Source of the DNA: Pseudoxanthomonas spadix
Lineage (GTDB): Bacteria > Pseudomonadota > Gammaproteobacteria > Xanthomonadales > Xanthomonadaceae
NCBI RefSeq assembly: GCF_003703395.1
Contig: NZ_RDQN01000007.1
Location: 62,001 to 126,000 of the forward strand
Direction: 5' to 3'
DNA: 64,000 nucleotides
In this document: one piece after another, positions 1 to 11,263 of the stretch
How positions within the stretch are numbered: position 1 is the first letter of the stretch
How the letters are laid out: each line of letters opens with the position of its first letter
Program-made: the position numbers and the translations under genes
The notes under the pieces: model-generated
What the model was told of the DNA's origin: nothing
Database searches by the model: none
The model's input: the letters and a program-made list of their open reading frames with translations, nothing else

Positions 1-421
1 CCTGCACCCGGGTGGCCGGGATGATGTGGTCCACGTCGGTGAAACCCCGGCTGGCGATGGTGAAACGGTTGCCGCTGCGGGCGTAGGTTCCCGGTGCCTG
101 GCCGGTGTCGTCCTCCTGGTAGGAGGCCGCGTCCAGCTCGGTCTTCAGCGTGGCCGCGTCCAGTGCCTGGCCCGGGGCCAGCGGCAGCGGACGGGCGTAG
201 ACCCGCGTGGGGATCTGCCACTGCAGCGCACCAAAGCGCTGGCTCACCTGGTGGTTCAGGTAGGCCACGTAGGGAATCATGAAGCCCAGTCCCAGTCCGG
301 CCAGGGCCAAGGCAAGGGTGATCAGGCGGCGGCGCCACACCGAAGCGGGCCGTGCGTGAGCTTCGTCTTCCTGATCGTCGTACGTGTCGTCGGCGTCGTG
401 TTCGTCGTCGTTGCGGGCCAC
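1..421 (-). CDS. mrcB: Penicillin-binding protein 1B, N-terminal part (window edge)
   Basis: Partial: the gene runs off the left edge. The leftward frame reads an acidic Asp/Glu-rich cytoplasmic head, an Arg stretch and one transmembrane helix (about residues 35-55). A segment beginning VYARPLPL then matches the UB2H region that precedes the transglycosylase domain in PBP1b proteins, with no stop before base 1. Class A PBPs polymerise and cross-link peptidoglycan at the inner membrane. The start is taken at GTG (421) because no upstream ATG is in frame, and no clear Shine-Dalgarno is visible. The catalytic domains are outside the window, so the call rests on the N-terminal architecture. Confidence 0.75.
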   Translation of the reverse strand, partial: MARNDDEHDADDTYDDQEDEAHARPASVWRRRLITLALALAGLGLGFMIPYVAYLNHQVSQRFGALQWQIPTRVYARPLPLAPGQALDAATLKTELDAASYQEDDTGQAPGTYARSGNRFTIASRGFTDVDHIIPATRVQ

Positions 422-519
422 TTCGGATGCGACAATGGAAAGGACTGGAGAGTCTAGCAGGCCGATGAACCCCGGACTTGCAAGGCCCGCCGCCCGATCA
501 GCTGGAGTCAGGACCGCCC

Positions 520-2634
520 ATGTCGATGCTGCTGGATGACGCGCGCTTCCTGTTCACGCGCGCGACGTCCACCCTGCGCCGGATGGTGGCCAGCGCCCGG
601 ACCCGCGGCCTTGCGCCCACCGCCCACCGCGCCTGGCAGCGCCTGGCCGGGCAACTGCGCCGCCCGCTCGCCGCCGCGCCGCTGTGGCTGCCGGCCTGCG
701 AACCCTTCGCCCCGTTTGCGGTGCCGTGCTCGGAAGCGCCGCGGGCGAGCATCGTCATCCCGGTCTACGGCCAGCTGCAGATGACCGTGGATTGCCTGCG
801 CGCGCTGGCCGCGCATCCGCCAGGGCTTGCGGTGGAGATCATCGTGGTCGACGACGGCTCGCCCGACGCCAGCGGCCAGTGCCTGCCGCAGGTGCAGGGC
901 CTGCGCTACCACCGGCGCGCGACCAACGGCGGCTTCATCGCCGCCTGCAACGACGGCGCGGCGCTGGCGCGCGGCGACTACGTGGTGTTCCTCAACAACG
1001 ACACCCTGCCCCAGCCGGGCTGGCTGGAGGCGCTGCTGGCCACTTTCACCAGCCATCCGCAGACCGGCCTGGCCGGGGCCAAGCTGGTCTATCCCGATGG
1101 CCGCCTGCAGGAAGCCGGCGCGGTGGTGTTCGCCGATGGTTCGGCCTGGAATTACGGGCGCTTCGATGCGCCACACGATCCGCGCTACAGCTACGTGCGC
1201 CAGGCCGATTACGTCTCCGGGGCCGCGATCGCCGTGCCGCGGACGCTGTTCGAACGCCTCGGCGGCTTCGACGCCCGCTACGCGCCGGCCTACTACGAGG
1301 ACACCGACCTGGCCTTCGCCGTGCGCGCGGCCGGCTACCAGGTGCGCTACCAGCCGGGCTCGGTGGTGGTCCATCGCGAAGGCGCCACCGCCGGCACCGA
1401 CGAGAACACCGGGATCAAGGCCTGCCAGCTGCGCAACGCCGGCGTGTTCGCCGACAAGTGGCGTGCGGCCCTGGCCCGGCAGCCGGCGCAGCGCAGGCCA
1501 CCTTCGCCGGCCAGCCTGCATGCGCGCCAGCGGCAGGTGCTGGTGATCGACGCCTTCACGCCCAGGCCCGATCGCGATTCGGCCTCGCTGCGGCTGGTCA
1601 ACCTGATCGCGCTGCTGCAGCAGGAAGGCGCGCACGTGTGCTTCATCGCCGCCGATGCGGGCCTGGTCCCCGGCTACACGCCGGCGCTGCAGGGCATGGG
1701 CGTGGAGGTCTGGCATGCGCCTTTCGTCAAGGGCCTGCCGCAGTTCCTGCGCCAGCACGGTGGCCGCTTCGCGCGGGTGCTGGTGTGCCGCCACTACGTG
1801 GCCGATGCGCTGCTGCCACTGTTGCGCAAGCACGCGCCGCAGGCCAGGGTGATTTTCGACACGGTGGACCTGCACTACCTGCGCGAGCGCCGTGGGGCGC
1901 AGACCCTGGGCGATGCGGTACTGCTCAGGCAGTCCCAGGCCACCCAGGCGCTGGAACTGGCGGTGATGCAGGCCGCCGATACCACGCTGGTGGTCAGCGC
2001 CGTCGAACGCGAGGAACTGGCGCGCCAGGCGCCGGCGGTACACGTGGAAATCCTGTCCAACCTGCACCAGCCCGGCGGTGCCGGCGCGGCGTTCCAGGCG
2101 CGCCGCGACCTGCTGTTCGTCGGCGGCTTCCACCATCCTCCGAACGTGGACGCGGTGGGCTGGTTCGCGCAAGCCATCTTCCCGCTGGTCCGCGCGCAGC
2201 TGCCGCAGGTGCAGTTGCACATCGTCGGCATCGCGCCGCCGCCGCCGATCCAGGCGCTGGCCAGTCAGCCCGGCATCCTCGTGCACGGTCACGTCCCGGA
2301 CCTGCTGCCGCTGCTGGAAGGCAGCCGCATCGCGCTGGCGCCGCTGCGCTACGGCGCCGGGGTCAAGGGCAAGATCAACCAGGCCATGGCCCACGGCCTG
2401 CCGGTGGTGGCCACCACGCTGGCGGTCGAAGGCATGCACCTGCGCGATGGCCTGGATGTGCTGGTGGCCGATACACCGCAAGAGTTCGCTGCCGCGGTGG
2501 TGCGCCTGCATGGCGATGCGCGGCTGTGGCAGCAACTGGCCGCCAACGGCATCGACAACGTGCAGCGGCATTTTTCGCTGGACGCGGCGCGGGCCACGGT
2601 GCGGCGCGTGTTCTTTGACGAGCCGACGCCCTGA
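520..2634 (+). CDS. Two-domain glycosyltransferase (GT2 + GT4 type)
   Basis: 704 aa. The N-terminal half (about 75-290) is a GT-A family 2 domain: SIVIPVYG strand, VDDGSPD loop near 111, and NNDT (about 159) in the metal-binding DxD position. The C-terminal half (about 345-690) is a GT-B/GT4 domain, with FVGGF near 531 and the GVKGKINQAMAHGLPVV nucleotide-sugar end. Such fusions build or decorate surface polysaccharide, often with rhamnose-like sugars; the substrate here is unknown. ATG 520 is preferred over a TTG 42 bases upstream because AGGA precedes it and the added residues are unstructured. It is divergent from mrcB and convergent with tkt. Confidence 0.85.
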   Translation: MSMLLDDARFLFTRATSTLRRMVASARTRGLAPTAHRAWQRLAGQLRRPLAAAPLWLPACEPFAPFAVPCSEAPRASIVIPVYGQLQMTVDCLRALAAHPPGLAVEIIVVDDGSPDASGQCLPQVQGLRYHRRATNGGFIAACNDGAALARGDYVVFLNNDTLPQPGWLEALLATFTSHPQTGLAGAKLVYPDGRLQEAGAVVFADGSAWNYGRFDAPHDPRYSYVRQADYVSGAAIAVPRTLFERLGGFDARYAPAYYEDTDLAFAVRAAGYQVRYQPGSVVVHREGATAGTDENTGIKACQLRNAGVFADKWRAALARQPAQRRPPSPASLHARQRQVLVIDAFTPRPDRDSASLRLVNLIALLQQEGAHVCFIAADAGLVPGYTPALQGMGVEVWHAPFVKGLPQFLRQHGGRFARVLVCRHYVADALLPLLRKHAPQARVIFDTVDLHYLRERRGAQTLGDAVLLRQSQATQALELAVMQAADTTLVVSAVEREELARQAPAVHVEILSNLHQPGGAGAAFQARRDLLFVGGFHHPPNVDAVGWFAQAIFPLVRAQLPQVQLHIVGIAPPPPIQALASQPGILVHGHVPDLLPLLEGSRIALAPLRYGAGVKGKINQAMAHGLPVVATTLAVEGMHLRDGLDVLVADTPQEFAAAVVRLHGDARLWQQLAANGIDNVQRHFSLDAARATVRRVFFDEPTP

Positions 2635-2636
2635 TC

Positions 2637-2679
2637 GGGTGGACGTGCCGGTGACAGCTCGCACCGGCCACGTCGACCC
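2637..2679. terminator. Bidirectional hairpin between convergent genes
   Basis: GGGTGGACGTGCCGGTG (2637-2653) pairs with CACCGGCCACGTCGACCC (2662-2679) with one mismatch and one bulge. It lies three bases after the glycosyltransferase stop and about 40 bases beyond the tkt stop, so it probably ends both transcripts. There is no strong T-run. Confidence 0.55.
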
Positions 2680-2718
2680 CATTGCCCGGCCTTCTCTCAG
2701 ACGCGGCCAACCAACGCC

Positions 2719-4728
<2,010 letters not shown>

Positions 4729-4836
4729 GTCGGGGACGGGGCAAAAGACGGCGCAAGCAACGCCAGGAACCCGCATTGTCCCATCCCGGCCCGTTCCGGT
4801 GAAATGAACCCTCGCCCGCACGTCCGGCCGGGCCGG

Positions 4837-6141
4837 TCAGGCGTTGATGGCGTCCGGATCGGGCGCGTCCTGCTCGCCCCGGGAGACCAGGGTGGCCAGC
4901 ACCAGGTCACCGGTGGTGTTGAGGGTGGTGCGGCACATGTCCAGGAACCGGTCCACGCCCAGGATGATGCCGATCCCTTCCGGCGGCACCCCGACCATGC
5001 CGCAGATCAGCGCCACCACCGGCAGCGAACCGGCCGGCACCCCGGCGGTGCCGATTCCGCCCAGGATGCACACCAGCATCACCGTGACCTGCTGGGTCAG
5101 CGAAAGCTCCACCCCGAAGAACTGGGCCAGGAACAGCACGGTGACACCTTCGAACAAGGCCGTGCCGTTCTGGTTGGCGGTCGCGCCCACGGTCAGCACG
5201 AAGCGCGAGACCTTGCTCGGCAGGTGCAGGTTTTCTTCGGCCACCCGCAGCGAGGTCGGCAGGGTGGCATTGGACGAGGCGGTGGAAAAGGACAGCACCA
5301 TCACCTCGCGCACCGCGCCGAACCATCTCAGCGGCGACCAGCCGGCCCACTTCAGCAGCGCCGAATAGACCACGAACATGTGGATCGCCAGGGCCAGCAC
5401 CACCACCCCGACATAGGCGCCGAGCCTGAGCAGCAGGTCCCAGCCGAACAGCGTGGCCAGGTTGAACATGAAGCAGAACACCGCGTACGGCGCCAGCCTG
5501 ATCACCAGGGTGATCAGGGTCATGGAGATCTCGAACAGGCCTTCGACCGCATTGCGGAACACGGCGGTCTTCTCGCTGCGGGTCAGGACCACGCCCACCC
5601 CGATCATCAGGGCAAAGAACATCACCCCCATGATCTGGTCGTTGGCGGCGGCACTGACCACGTTGGCCGGCACGATCGACAGCAGCATGTCCGCCCCACC
5701 CGGTGCGGCCTTGCCCTTGCTGATGATCGCCTGGGCACGCTCGGCGCCGGCGTCCAGCATCTGCCGGGCAACGACCGGGTCGGTGCCGGCCCCGGGCTTG
5801 AACAGGTTGACCAGCACCAGGCCCAGGACCACGGCCAGCCCCGAGGCCAGGATGGTGTAGCCCAGGGTCTTCCAGCCGATCCGGCCAAGCGCGCGCACGT
5901 CGCCCATTTCCGAGATGCCGCACACCAGCGCCGAGAACAGCAGCGGCAGCACCAGCATGAAGATCAGGCGCAGGAAGATGGTGCCCGCCGGCTGGGTCAC
6001 GCTGGTCACGTGCCTGACCCATTGCGCATCGGCGCCCACGGTGCCGTGCACGATCAGGCCCAGCACCAGGCCCAGCATGAATCCGATCAGCATCTTCCAA
6101 TGCAAGGGGAGCCTGGACTTGCCGGAAGCAGCTTCGGTCAT
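4837..6141 (-). CDS. Dicarboxylate/amino acid:cation symporter (DAACS family)
   Basis: 434 aa. Inner-membrane sodium- or proton-coupled uptake carrier for C4-dicarboxylates or acidic amino acids. Family motifs are present: serine-rich SFSTASSNATLP, the NQNGTALFEG segment of TM7, and DRFLDMCRTTLNTTGD near the C-terminus, with about eight hydrophobic helices plus re-entrant loops. ATG 6141 gives the expected short cytoplasmic head before TM1; the longer open frame upstream is low complexity. Substrate choice between GltP-like and DctA-like cannot be settled by eye, so no symbol is given. Confidence 0.9.
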   Translation of the reverse strand: MTEAASGKSRLPLHWKMLIGFMLGLVLGLIVHGTVGADAQWVRHVTSVTQPAGTIFLRLIFMLVLPLLFSALVCGISEMGDVRALGRIGWKTLGYTILASGLAVVLGLVLVNLFKPGAGTDPVVARQMLDAGAERAQAIISKGKAAPGGADMLLSIVPANVVSAAANDQIMGVMFFALMIGVGVVLTRSEKTAVFRNAVEGLFEISMTLITLVIRLAPYAVFCFMFNLATLFGWDLLLRLGAYVGVVVLALAIHMFVVYSALLKWAGWSPLRWFGAVREVMVLSFSTASSNATLPTSLRVAEENLHLPSKVSRFVLTVGATANQNGTALFEGVTVLFLAQFFGVELSLTQQVTVMLVCILGGIGTAGVPAGSLPVVALICGMVGVPPEGIGIILGVDRFLDMCRTTLNTTGDLVLATLVSRGEQDAPDPDAINA

Positions 6142-6241
6142 GCGAAAGATCCTGGTGGGTACTGGCAAGCACGGGAGCTTAACAAAGGTGTCCGTCGCGC
6201 TTCGGCCACACCCGCACGGGGCCGCGCCGGCGGGCACGGGC

Positions 6242-8005
6242 TCAGCGCTGCGGATACAGCGGCGGCAGTGGATCCGGGTCAGCGTTCCCTGCACGCGGGC
6301 TGATCCACCTGGGCCCGCCTGCAAACGCCTCGCGCAGCGCATTGCGCGCCTGGGTGCCGTCGCCGCCGGCCCAGCGGGCACGGCGCAGGCTGTCCAGCGC
6401 CCGACGCTGCGCCGGATCGGCCAGCCGGGCGGCCACCGCGTCCAGGTCGGGCGCCGGCGGCGGCGCCATGCCGACCAGCACCTGGCCCACTTCGTCCAGG
6501 GTGCCGGTATCCAGCGCCCGGCGCAGGTCGGGCAGGCCGAAGCGCGCGCGCGCTTCGGGCGCAGGCGCAGGGCCGGGCGCCACGCGCGCGACCGCACGCG
6601 TCGGCGCGCGCCGCGCTCGCAGGAAGATCCAGCCCAGGGTCAGCAGCCACAGCAGCGCGAAACCGCAGGCGGCCAGCATCCAGAGCCGGGGATCGCGCAG
6701 GCCGCTGGCCGGCGCCGTGGCGGTGACCACCGAGCTGTCCCGGCGGCCGCTGTCCTGCACTCCGGTTGGCACGCTGGCCGCCGCCGGCTGCGGCAGGGTC
6801 GCATCGGCGAAACTGCCCGAGCCCGCCGCGACCTCCAGCTGCAGGTCCGGCAGTGACGCGGTCCTGGCCCGATCGGCCTTGACGTCCCACCAGTCCATCT
6901 TCAGGCCCGGCAGCGCCAGCCTGCCGGCGCCGTTGGGCACCAGCGAATACTGACGGGTGACTTTCACCACGGGCGTGGGGCCGTCGAAGCTTTCGGCGAA
7001 CTGCGGCGGCTCGGCGAATACCTGCGCGCCGTCCACCCTCGGCGTGGGCAGCTCGGGCAGCTGCGCGCGGGTGGCGCCGCGCGCGGTGGCTTCGACCGCG
7101 AAACTGCTGGCCTGGCCGGCCTTGAGCTGGCGCGGGGTGCTGGCATAGCGCAGGCGCAGGTCGGCCAGCGGCAGCCACGGCTGCGGGGCGTCGGCCGGCT
7201 GGGCCTGCACGTGCAGGGTCTGCTCCTGGCCGACTGCGCTCAGGTCGCTGCGCTGGCCCATGCCCAGCATCGAATCGAACAGTCCGCCGCCGCCGGCACC
7301 GCGCCCGGAGAACCGCGCCGCCGGCAGGGTCAGGTTGCCGCTGCGGTCGGGCACCAGCAGGAAGCGCCGTTCGACCACGCTGTAGCGCCGGCCGTTGACC
7401 TCGCGGGTGGACTGCACGTCATCGCCCACGCGCTGCAGCGAGGTGCCCTGCGGCGGATCGATGTCCAGCTGCCCGGACACCAGCGGCACGGCGTAGTACA
7501 GGCGCAGGGTCACCCCGACGGTCTGCTGCACATAGGGCGTCAGGTCGTCGACCACGGTCTCGATATAGGCGTTGGCGTTGCCCGGTTGCGCAGCCGGGGC
7601 CTCGGTCACGCGCAGGCCCAGGATCGGCGTGCGTTGGCCCTGGATGTCCAGCGCCGGCACGCTCAGCTCGCCGGTGCGGCGCGGCTGCAGGGTGATGGCC
7701 AGCAGGGTGCTGCGGCTGACCCGGCCGTTGACCATCTCCATCCGCCGGCTGCTGGACGTGTCGACCACCTCGAAGTCGCGCTGCAGCGGGGCCAGGTCAG
7801 GCTGGCCGATGTCCTGGTCGCTTTCGATGTTCAGCACCACCGGCTGGCCCATCGCGGTGCGCGAGCGGTCCAGCCAGGCGCGCGTGGCAGCCAGCGCCGG
7901 TGCGGCGCTGGCCAGCAGCAGGACCAGTGCCAGCACGACCCTGGACGACAGGCACGCGGCGGCCCGCTGGCCATGGGCCTGCCCGAAAGCGGCGGCTCGC
8001 ATCAT
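6242..8005 (-). CDS. batD: BatD-type periplasmic protein
   Basis: 587 aa. Signal peptide about residues 20-40 ending in ALAATR, a long beta-rich periplasmic part typical of BatD ('oxygen tolerance' family), one transmembrane helix near 450 (LWMLAACGFALLWLLTLG) and a cytoplasmic Arg-rich tail. It is the last gene of the moxR-bat operon. Its ATG overlaps the batB TGA by four bases (ATGA), which fixes the start at 8005. Bat proteins are thought to form a membrane complex with the VWA proteins and a MoxR ATPase, linked to envelope stress in other bacteria; the exact function is not established. Confidence 0.85.
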   Translation of the reverse strand: MMRAAAFGQAHGQRAAACLSSRVVLALVLLLASAAPALAATRAWLDRSRTAMGQPVVLNIESDQDIGQPDLAPLQRDFEVVDTSSSRRMEMVNGRVSRSTLLAITLQPRRTGELSVPALDIQGQRTPILGLRVTEAPAAQPGNANAYIETVVDDLTPYVQQTVGVTLRLYYAVPLVSGQLDIDPPQGTSLQRVGDDVQSTREVNGRRYSVVERRFLLVPDRSGNLTLPAARFSGRGAGGGGLFDSMLGMGQRSDLSAVGQEQTLHVQAQPADAPQPWLPLADLRLRYASTPRQLKAGQASSFAVEATARGATRAQLPELPTPRVDGAQVFAEPPQFAESFDGPTPVVKVTRQYSLVPNGAGRLALPGLKMDWWDVKADRARTASLPDLQLEVAAGSGSFADATLPQPAAASVPTGVQDSGRRDSSVVTATAPASGLRDPRLWMLAACGFALLWLLTLGWIFLRARRAPTRAVARVAPGPAPAPEARARFGLPDLRRALDTGTLDEVGQVLVGMAPPPAPDLDAVAARLADPAQRRALDSLRRARWAGGDGTQARNALREAFAGGPRWISPRAGNADPDPLPPLYPQR

Positions 8006-9786
8006 TCTCCTTCCCTCTGGCGTCGCTGGTATTCGAGCTGGAACTTGGCCTTCAACAGGCCGCCCGGGTCGTCGGGCACGCGTCGCAGCCAGGCTTCGGT
8101 GGCCTGGCGCTGTTCGCGCTCGGCCGCGGTCTCGGGTCTGGCCTGCGCCTGCCCGGGCTGCGCTGGATCCTGGCCGTTGCGCTGCATGGCCTGCTGCATC
8201 CTGCGCCGTTGGGCCTGGTCGGCGGCCTGCTGGCGTTGCTGCTGTTCGGCGGCCGACTGGGGCGGGTCGGCCTGGGCGTCGGAGGCCTGGTCCTTGCCGT
8301 CCTGCGGCTTGCCCGGATCGGAGCTGTCCTGGGCGGGCTTCTGGTCGCCGGGATCCTGCTGGCCCTGGCCACCCTGCTGCTGCGACTTGTCGCCCTGCTG
8401 GCCGCTCTGCGACGGCGGCTTGTCCTGGCCCTTGCCCTGCTGGCCGCCCTGCTTGCCCTGCCCGCCCGGCGGCGGCGGCTTGCGCGCGGCCTGGACTGCG
8501 GCGCGGTTGGCGATGGCGTCCTCCATGCCGGGCTGTTTTTCCAGCGCGGCATCGTAGGCGGCGATGGCCTGGTCGTACTGGCCCTGCCTGGCCAGCGCGT
8601 TGCCCAGGTTGTACAGGCCATCGGCGCTGTCGATACCCTGAAACTGCGCCTGCGCCGCGGCAAAGTCACCCTTGCGATAGGCCTGCGCGCCCTGTTCGAG
8701 GCGCTGCTGGATCTTCTGGTCGGCGCGCGCCCACCAGTCCACAGCCGCGGCCGCGGCCGGCTGCGCCACCGGCAGGGTCAGGCACAGCAGCAGCGCAGCC
8801 AGCACGCCACCGCGCCGGAAGCCGAACAGGCACACCAGCATCAGCAGCGGTAGGAACCAGTAGCCCTGGTCGCGCCAGGCGATCCCCTTCTCGCCCTTGG
8901 CGGCGCTGGCGCTTTCCGATTGCGGAGTCAGCACGCCCAGCGCCTTGAGGTCGCCATCGCCGCCAGTCAGTGCCTGGTAGCGCCCGCCCCCGGCCGCGGC
9001 CAGGCGTTGCAGCGAAGCGGCATCCAGTTGCGCGCGCCCGATCCTGCCATCGGCATCGCGGTATGCCGCGCCGGTCGGCGTGCCCAGGCCCAGCACCGAC
9101 ACGTTGAAGCCGGCGCTGGCCGCGCGCCGGGCCGCGCCTTGGGCTTCGCCGTCGGCATGGTCGGTCAGCAGCAGGATCTGGCCCCGGTCGAACCCGGCCC
9201 GGCGCATCAGCGCCTGCGACAGCGCAATGGCCTTGCCGGCATCGCTGCCGGCGGCCGGCATGATGCCCGGGTCCAGCGCATCCAGAAACAGCGCCACGTT
9301 GGCCGCGTCATCGGTCAGCGGGGCCACGGTGAAGGCCTCGCCCGCGTAGACCACCAGCGCGACCTGGCCGCCAGCGCGTTCGCGCAGCAGCGTGGCCAGC
9401 TTGGCCCGCGCCTGCAGCAGGCGCGAGGGCGGCAGGTCGTTGGCGTTGATCGTGCCGGACAGATCCAGCGCGATCACCAGCGGTGCGCGGGTCTGCCACA
9501 GCGGTTGTTCGTCCTGGCGCCAGCTGGGCCCGGCCAGCGCGACGCTGCCCAGCACCCAGGCAGCGATGCTGCCGAGCAGCGCCAGCCGCTGCCGATGCCC
9601 GCCGCCCGCCTGCAGGTGCGCCAGCAGGTGCGCGTCCACCAGCCCGCGCCAGGCGTTGGCGCGGCGCTGGGTCTGTTGCCACAGCCACCACAGCAGCGGC
9701 AGGGCCAGCAGCGCCAGCAGCCACCACGGCCGCAGGAAGTGGAACTCCTTGAACCCGGTCACGAACCATTCCCAGCCGCGGTTCAT
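8002..9786 (-). CDS. batB: BatB/BatC fusion: VWA protein with C-terminal TPR
   Basis: 594 aa. Two N-terminal membrane helices (about 20-40 and 68-85), a von Willebrand A domain (about 90-290), another helix pair (about 305-345), a tetratricopeptide unit (GLYNLGNALARQGQYDQAI, about 390-430), then a long Gln/Pro/Asp/Lys-rich tail. The metal site reads DLSGT, DxSxT rather than the usual DxSxS. BatB and BatC are separate proteins in many bacteria; here the TPR part is fused. Both ends overlap neighbours by four bases, so it is co-translated with batA and batD. Confidence 0.85.
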   Translation of the reverse strand: MNRGWEWFVTGFKEFHFLRPWWLLALLALPLLWWLWQQTQRRANAWRGLVDAHLLAHLQAGGGHRQRLALLGSIAAWVLGSVALAGPSWRQDEQPLWQTRAPLVIALDLSGTINANDLPPSRLLQARAKLATLLRERAGGQVALVVYAGEAFTVAPLTDDAANVALFLDALDPGIMPAAGSDAGKAIALSQALMRRAGFDRGQILLLTDHADGEAQGAARRAASAGFNVSVLGLGTPTGAAYRDADGRIGRAQLDAASLQRLAAAGGGRYQALTGGDGDLKALGVLTPQSESASAAKGEKGIAWRDQGYWFLPLLMLVCLFGFRRGGVLAALLLCLTLPVAQPAAAAAVDWWARADQKIQQRLEQGAQAYRKGDFAAAQAQFQGIDSADGLYNLGNALARQGQYDQAIAAYDAALEKQPGMEDAIANRAAVQAARKPPPPGGQGKQGGQQGKGQDKPPSQSGQQGDKSQQQGGQGQQDPGDQKPAQDSSDPGKPQDGKDQASDAQADPPQSAAEQQQRQQAADQAQRRRMQQAMQRNGQDPAQPGQAQARPETAAEREQRQATEAWLRRVPDDPGGLLKAKFQLEYQRRQREGE

Positions 9787-10802
9787 CGGCGCAGTCCTCG
9801 CCAGGCCAGGGCCAGCAGTCCGCAGCCCAGGGCCAACGCCAAGGGCAGCGGGTAGCGTTCGATGCGCGGCTGCACCGCGCGACCAGGGCGCGAGATCGGC
9901 TCGATCCGATCCAGCTCCGAATAGATGCCCACCAGCTCCTCGGTATCGCGGGCGCGGAAAAACCGCCCGCCGGTGGTGTCGGCGATCGCGCGCAGGCCCT
10001 CCTCGTCGATGTCGTCGGCCCCCTGGCCCGGCAGGCGCATGCCGAACACCGACAGGCCGGCCCCGTCACCGCCGAAGGCGATGGTGTGGATGCGCACGCC
10101 CTGGTTCCTGGCCAGCTCGGCGGCTTTCTGCGGGTCCAGCGCGCCGGCGGTATTGACCCCGTCGGTGAGCAGGATCAGCACGCGCTGGCCGGCCGGCTGC
10201 TGGCTCAGGCGCTTGACCGCCAGGCCGATCGCATCGCCGATCGCGGTCTCGCGCCCGGCCAGGCCGCTGACCATGTCGCGCAGCTGGTCGCGCACCGAAT
10301 CGCGATCCAGGGTGAGCGGGGCCACCGTGTAGGCCCGGTTGCCGAACACCAGCAGGCCGACCCGATCGCCAATGCGCCGATCCAGGAAGTCGGCCAGCAC
10401 CGCCTTGGCCGCGGTCAGACGATCGACCGGGCGGCCGCCCAGCTCCATGTCCGGCTCGCGCATGCTTCCGGAAAGGTCCGCTGCCAGCATCAGGTCGCGT
10501 CCGGCCTGCGGCGGGGTGATCGCCGCGCCCAGTTGCTGCGGGCGCGCGGCGGCCAGGCACAGCAGGACCCAGGCCAGCGCCGCCAGCCAGTTCACCCGCA
10601 GCCGGCGCACCGAAGCGCCGGTGGTGGCGATGCCGTCCAGGCGCTCGCCATAGGGCACGCGCAACGCCGGCGACTGGCTGCGCGCAGCCGGCGCCAGCCA
10701 GGCCACCAGCCACGGCAGCGGCAGCGCCAGCCACATCCACGGCCAGGCAAAGCCGCCGAACACCTGCCTGAATTCCTGCAGCCATTGTGCGGCCAGGCTC
10801 AT
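9783..10802 (-). CDS. batA: BatA-type VWA membrane protein
   Basis: 339 aa. Two N-terminal membrane helices (about 15-35 and 65-85) enclose a short basic loop. A von Willebrand A domain with an intact MIDAS (DLSGSM, about 109) and the downstream Thr/Asp residues (LLTDGVNTAG) follows, and a C-terminal helix closes the protein. The domain probably faces the periplasm and binds a partner through a metal ion. Four-base overlaps with the DUF4381 gene upstream and batB downstream place it inside the operon. Confidence 0.9.
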   Translation of the reverse strand: MSLAAQWLQEFRQVFGGFAWPWMWLALPLPWLVAWLAPAARSQSPALRVPYGERLDGIATTGASVRRLRVNWLAALAWVLLCLAAARPQQLGAAITPPQAGRDLMLAADLSGSMREPDMELGGRPVDRLTAAKAVLADFLDRRIGDRVGLLVFGNRAYTVAPLTLDRDSVRDQLRDMVSGLAGRETAIGDAIGLAVKRLSQQPAGQRVLILLTDGVNTAGALDPQKAAELARNQGVRIHTIAFGGDGAGLSVFGMRLPGQGADDIDEEGLRAIADTTGGRFFRARDTEELVGIYSELDRIEPISRPGRAVQPRIERYPLPLALALGCGLLALAWRGLRR

Positions 10803-11263
10803 CGCCGGCCTTCCATCAGCTGCACGAAGCGCGCGCGCGCGAGCTCGCGCAGCTGTTCAAGCTGGCGCGGATCGACCCGCCGCCGGTAGCCGCCGTCCTC
10901 GAGCAACCGGCCCGGACCGGCACTGAATGGCTGGCCGTTGGTGCCGTCCAGGAAGGTCAGCCAGGCCTGGCCCTGCAGCCGGTCGGCATGGCGATCGACG
11001 TTGCGCGCGGCGCGGCGCAGCAGTTCGGAGGCCGCGGCCACCTGTACCGGCGGCGCCGACGCCGCATCGCAGTCGCGGTCGAACAGCGCCGCCCAGCGCC
11101 GCCGGCGCGCGCGCCGGCGCTGCTGCAACAGCAGCGGGACGCCGACCGCCAGCGCGATCACCAGCAGCGCCAGCCACCAGCCCGGCGCGGGCGGCCACCA
11201 ACCGGGCGCAGGCGGCACGTGCACGTCGCGCAGGACCAGCGGTTGCGGCGCCGCGGCGATCAT
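10799..11263 (-). CDS. DUF4381 membrane protein of the moxR-bat operon
   Basis: 154 aa. A short N-terminal segment rich in Pro/Gly/Trp is followed by one transmembrane helix (about 32-48), a strongly basic stop-transfer patch (RRRARRRR) and a helical cytoplasmic domain with PGRLLEDGGYRR. Length and context match DUF4381, which almost always sits between the DUF58 and VWA genes. No enzymatic residues are apparent. It is overlapped by four bases on both sides. Confidence 0.8.
   Translation of the reverse strand: MIAAAPQPLVLRDVHVPPAPGWWPPAPGWWLALLVIALAVGVPLLLQQRRRARRRRWAALFDRDCDAASAPPVQVAAASELLRRAARNVDRHADRLQGQAWLTFLDGTNGQPFSAGPGRLLEDGGYRRRVDPRQLEQLRELARARFVQLMEGRR

Noticed and set aside
508-2682. 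724-codon leftward open frame opposite the glycosyltransferase
   Set aside because: Antisense shadow of a gene with clear GT2 and GT4 motifs; composition is His/Gln/Arg-rich with no domain, as expected in high-GC DNA.
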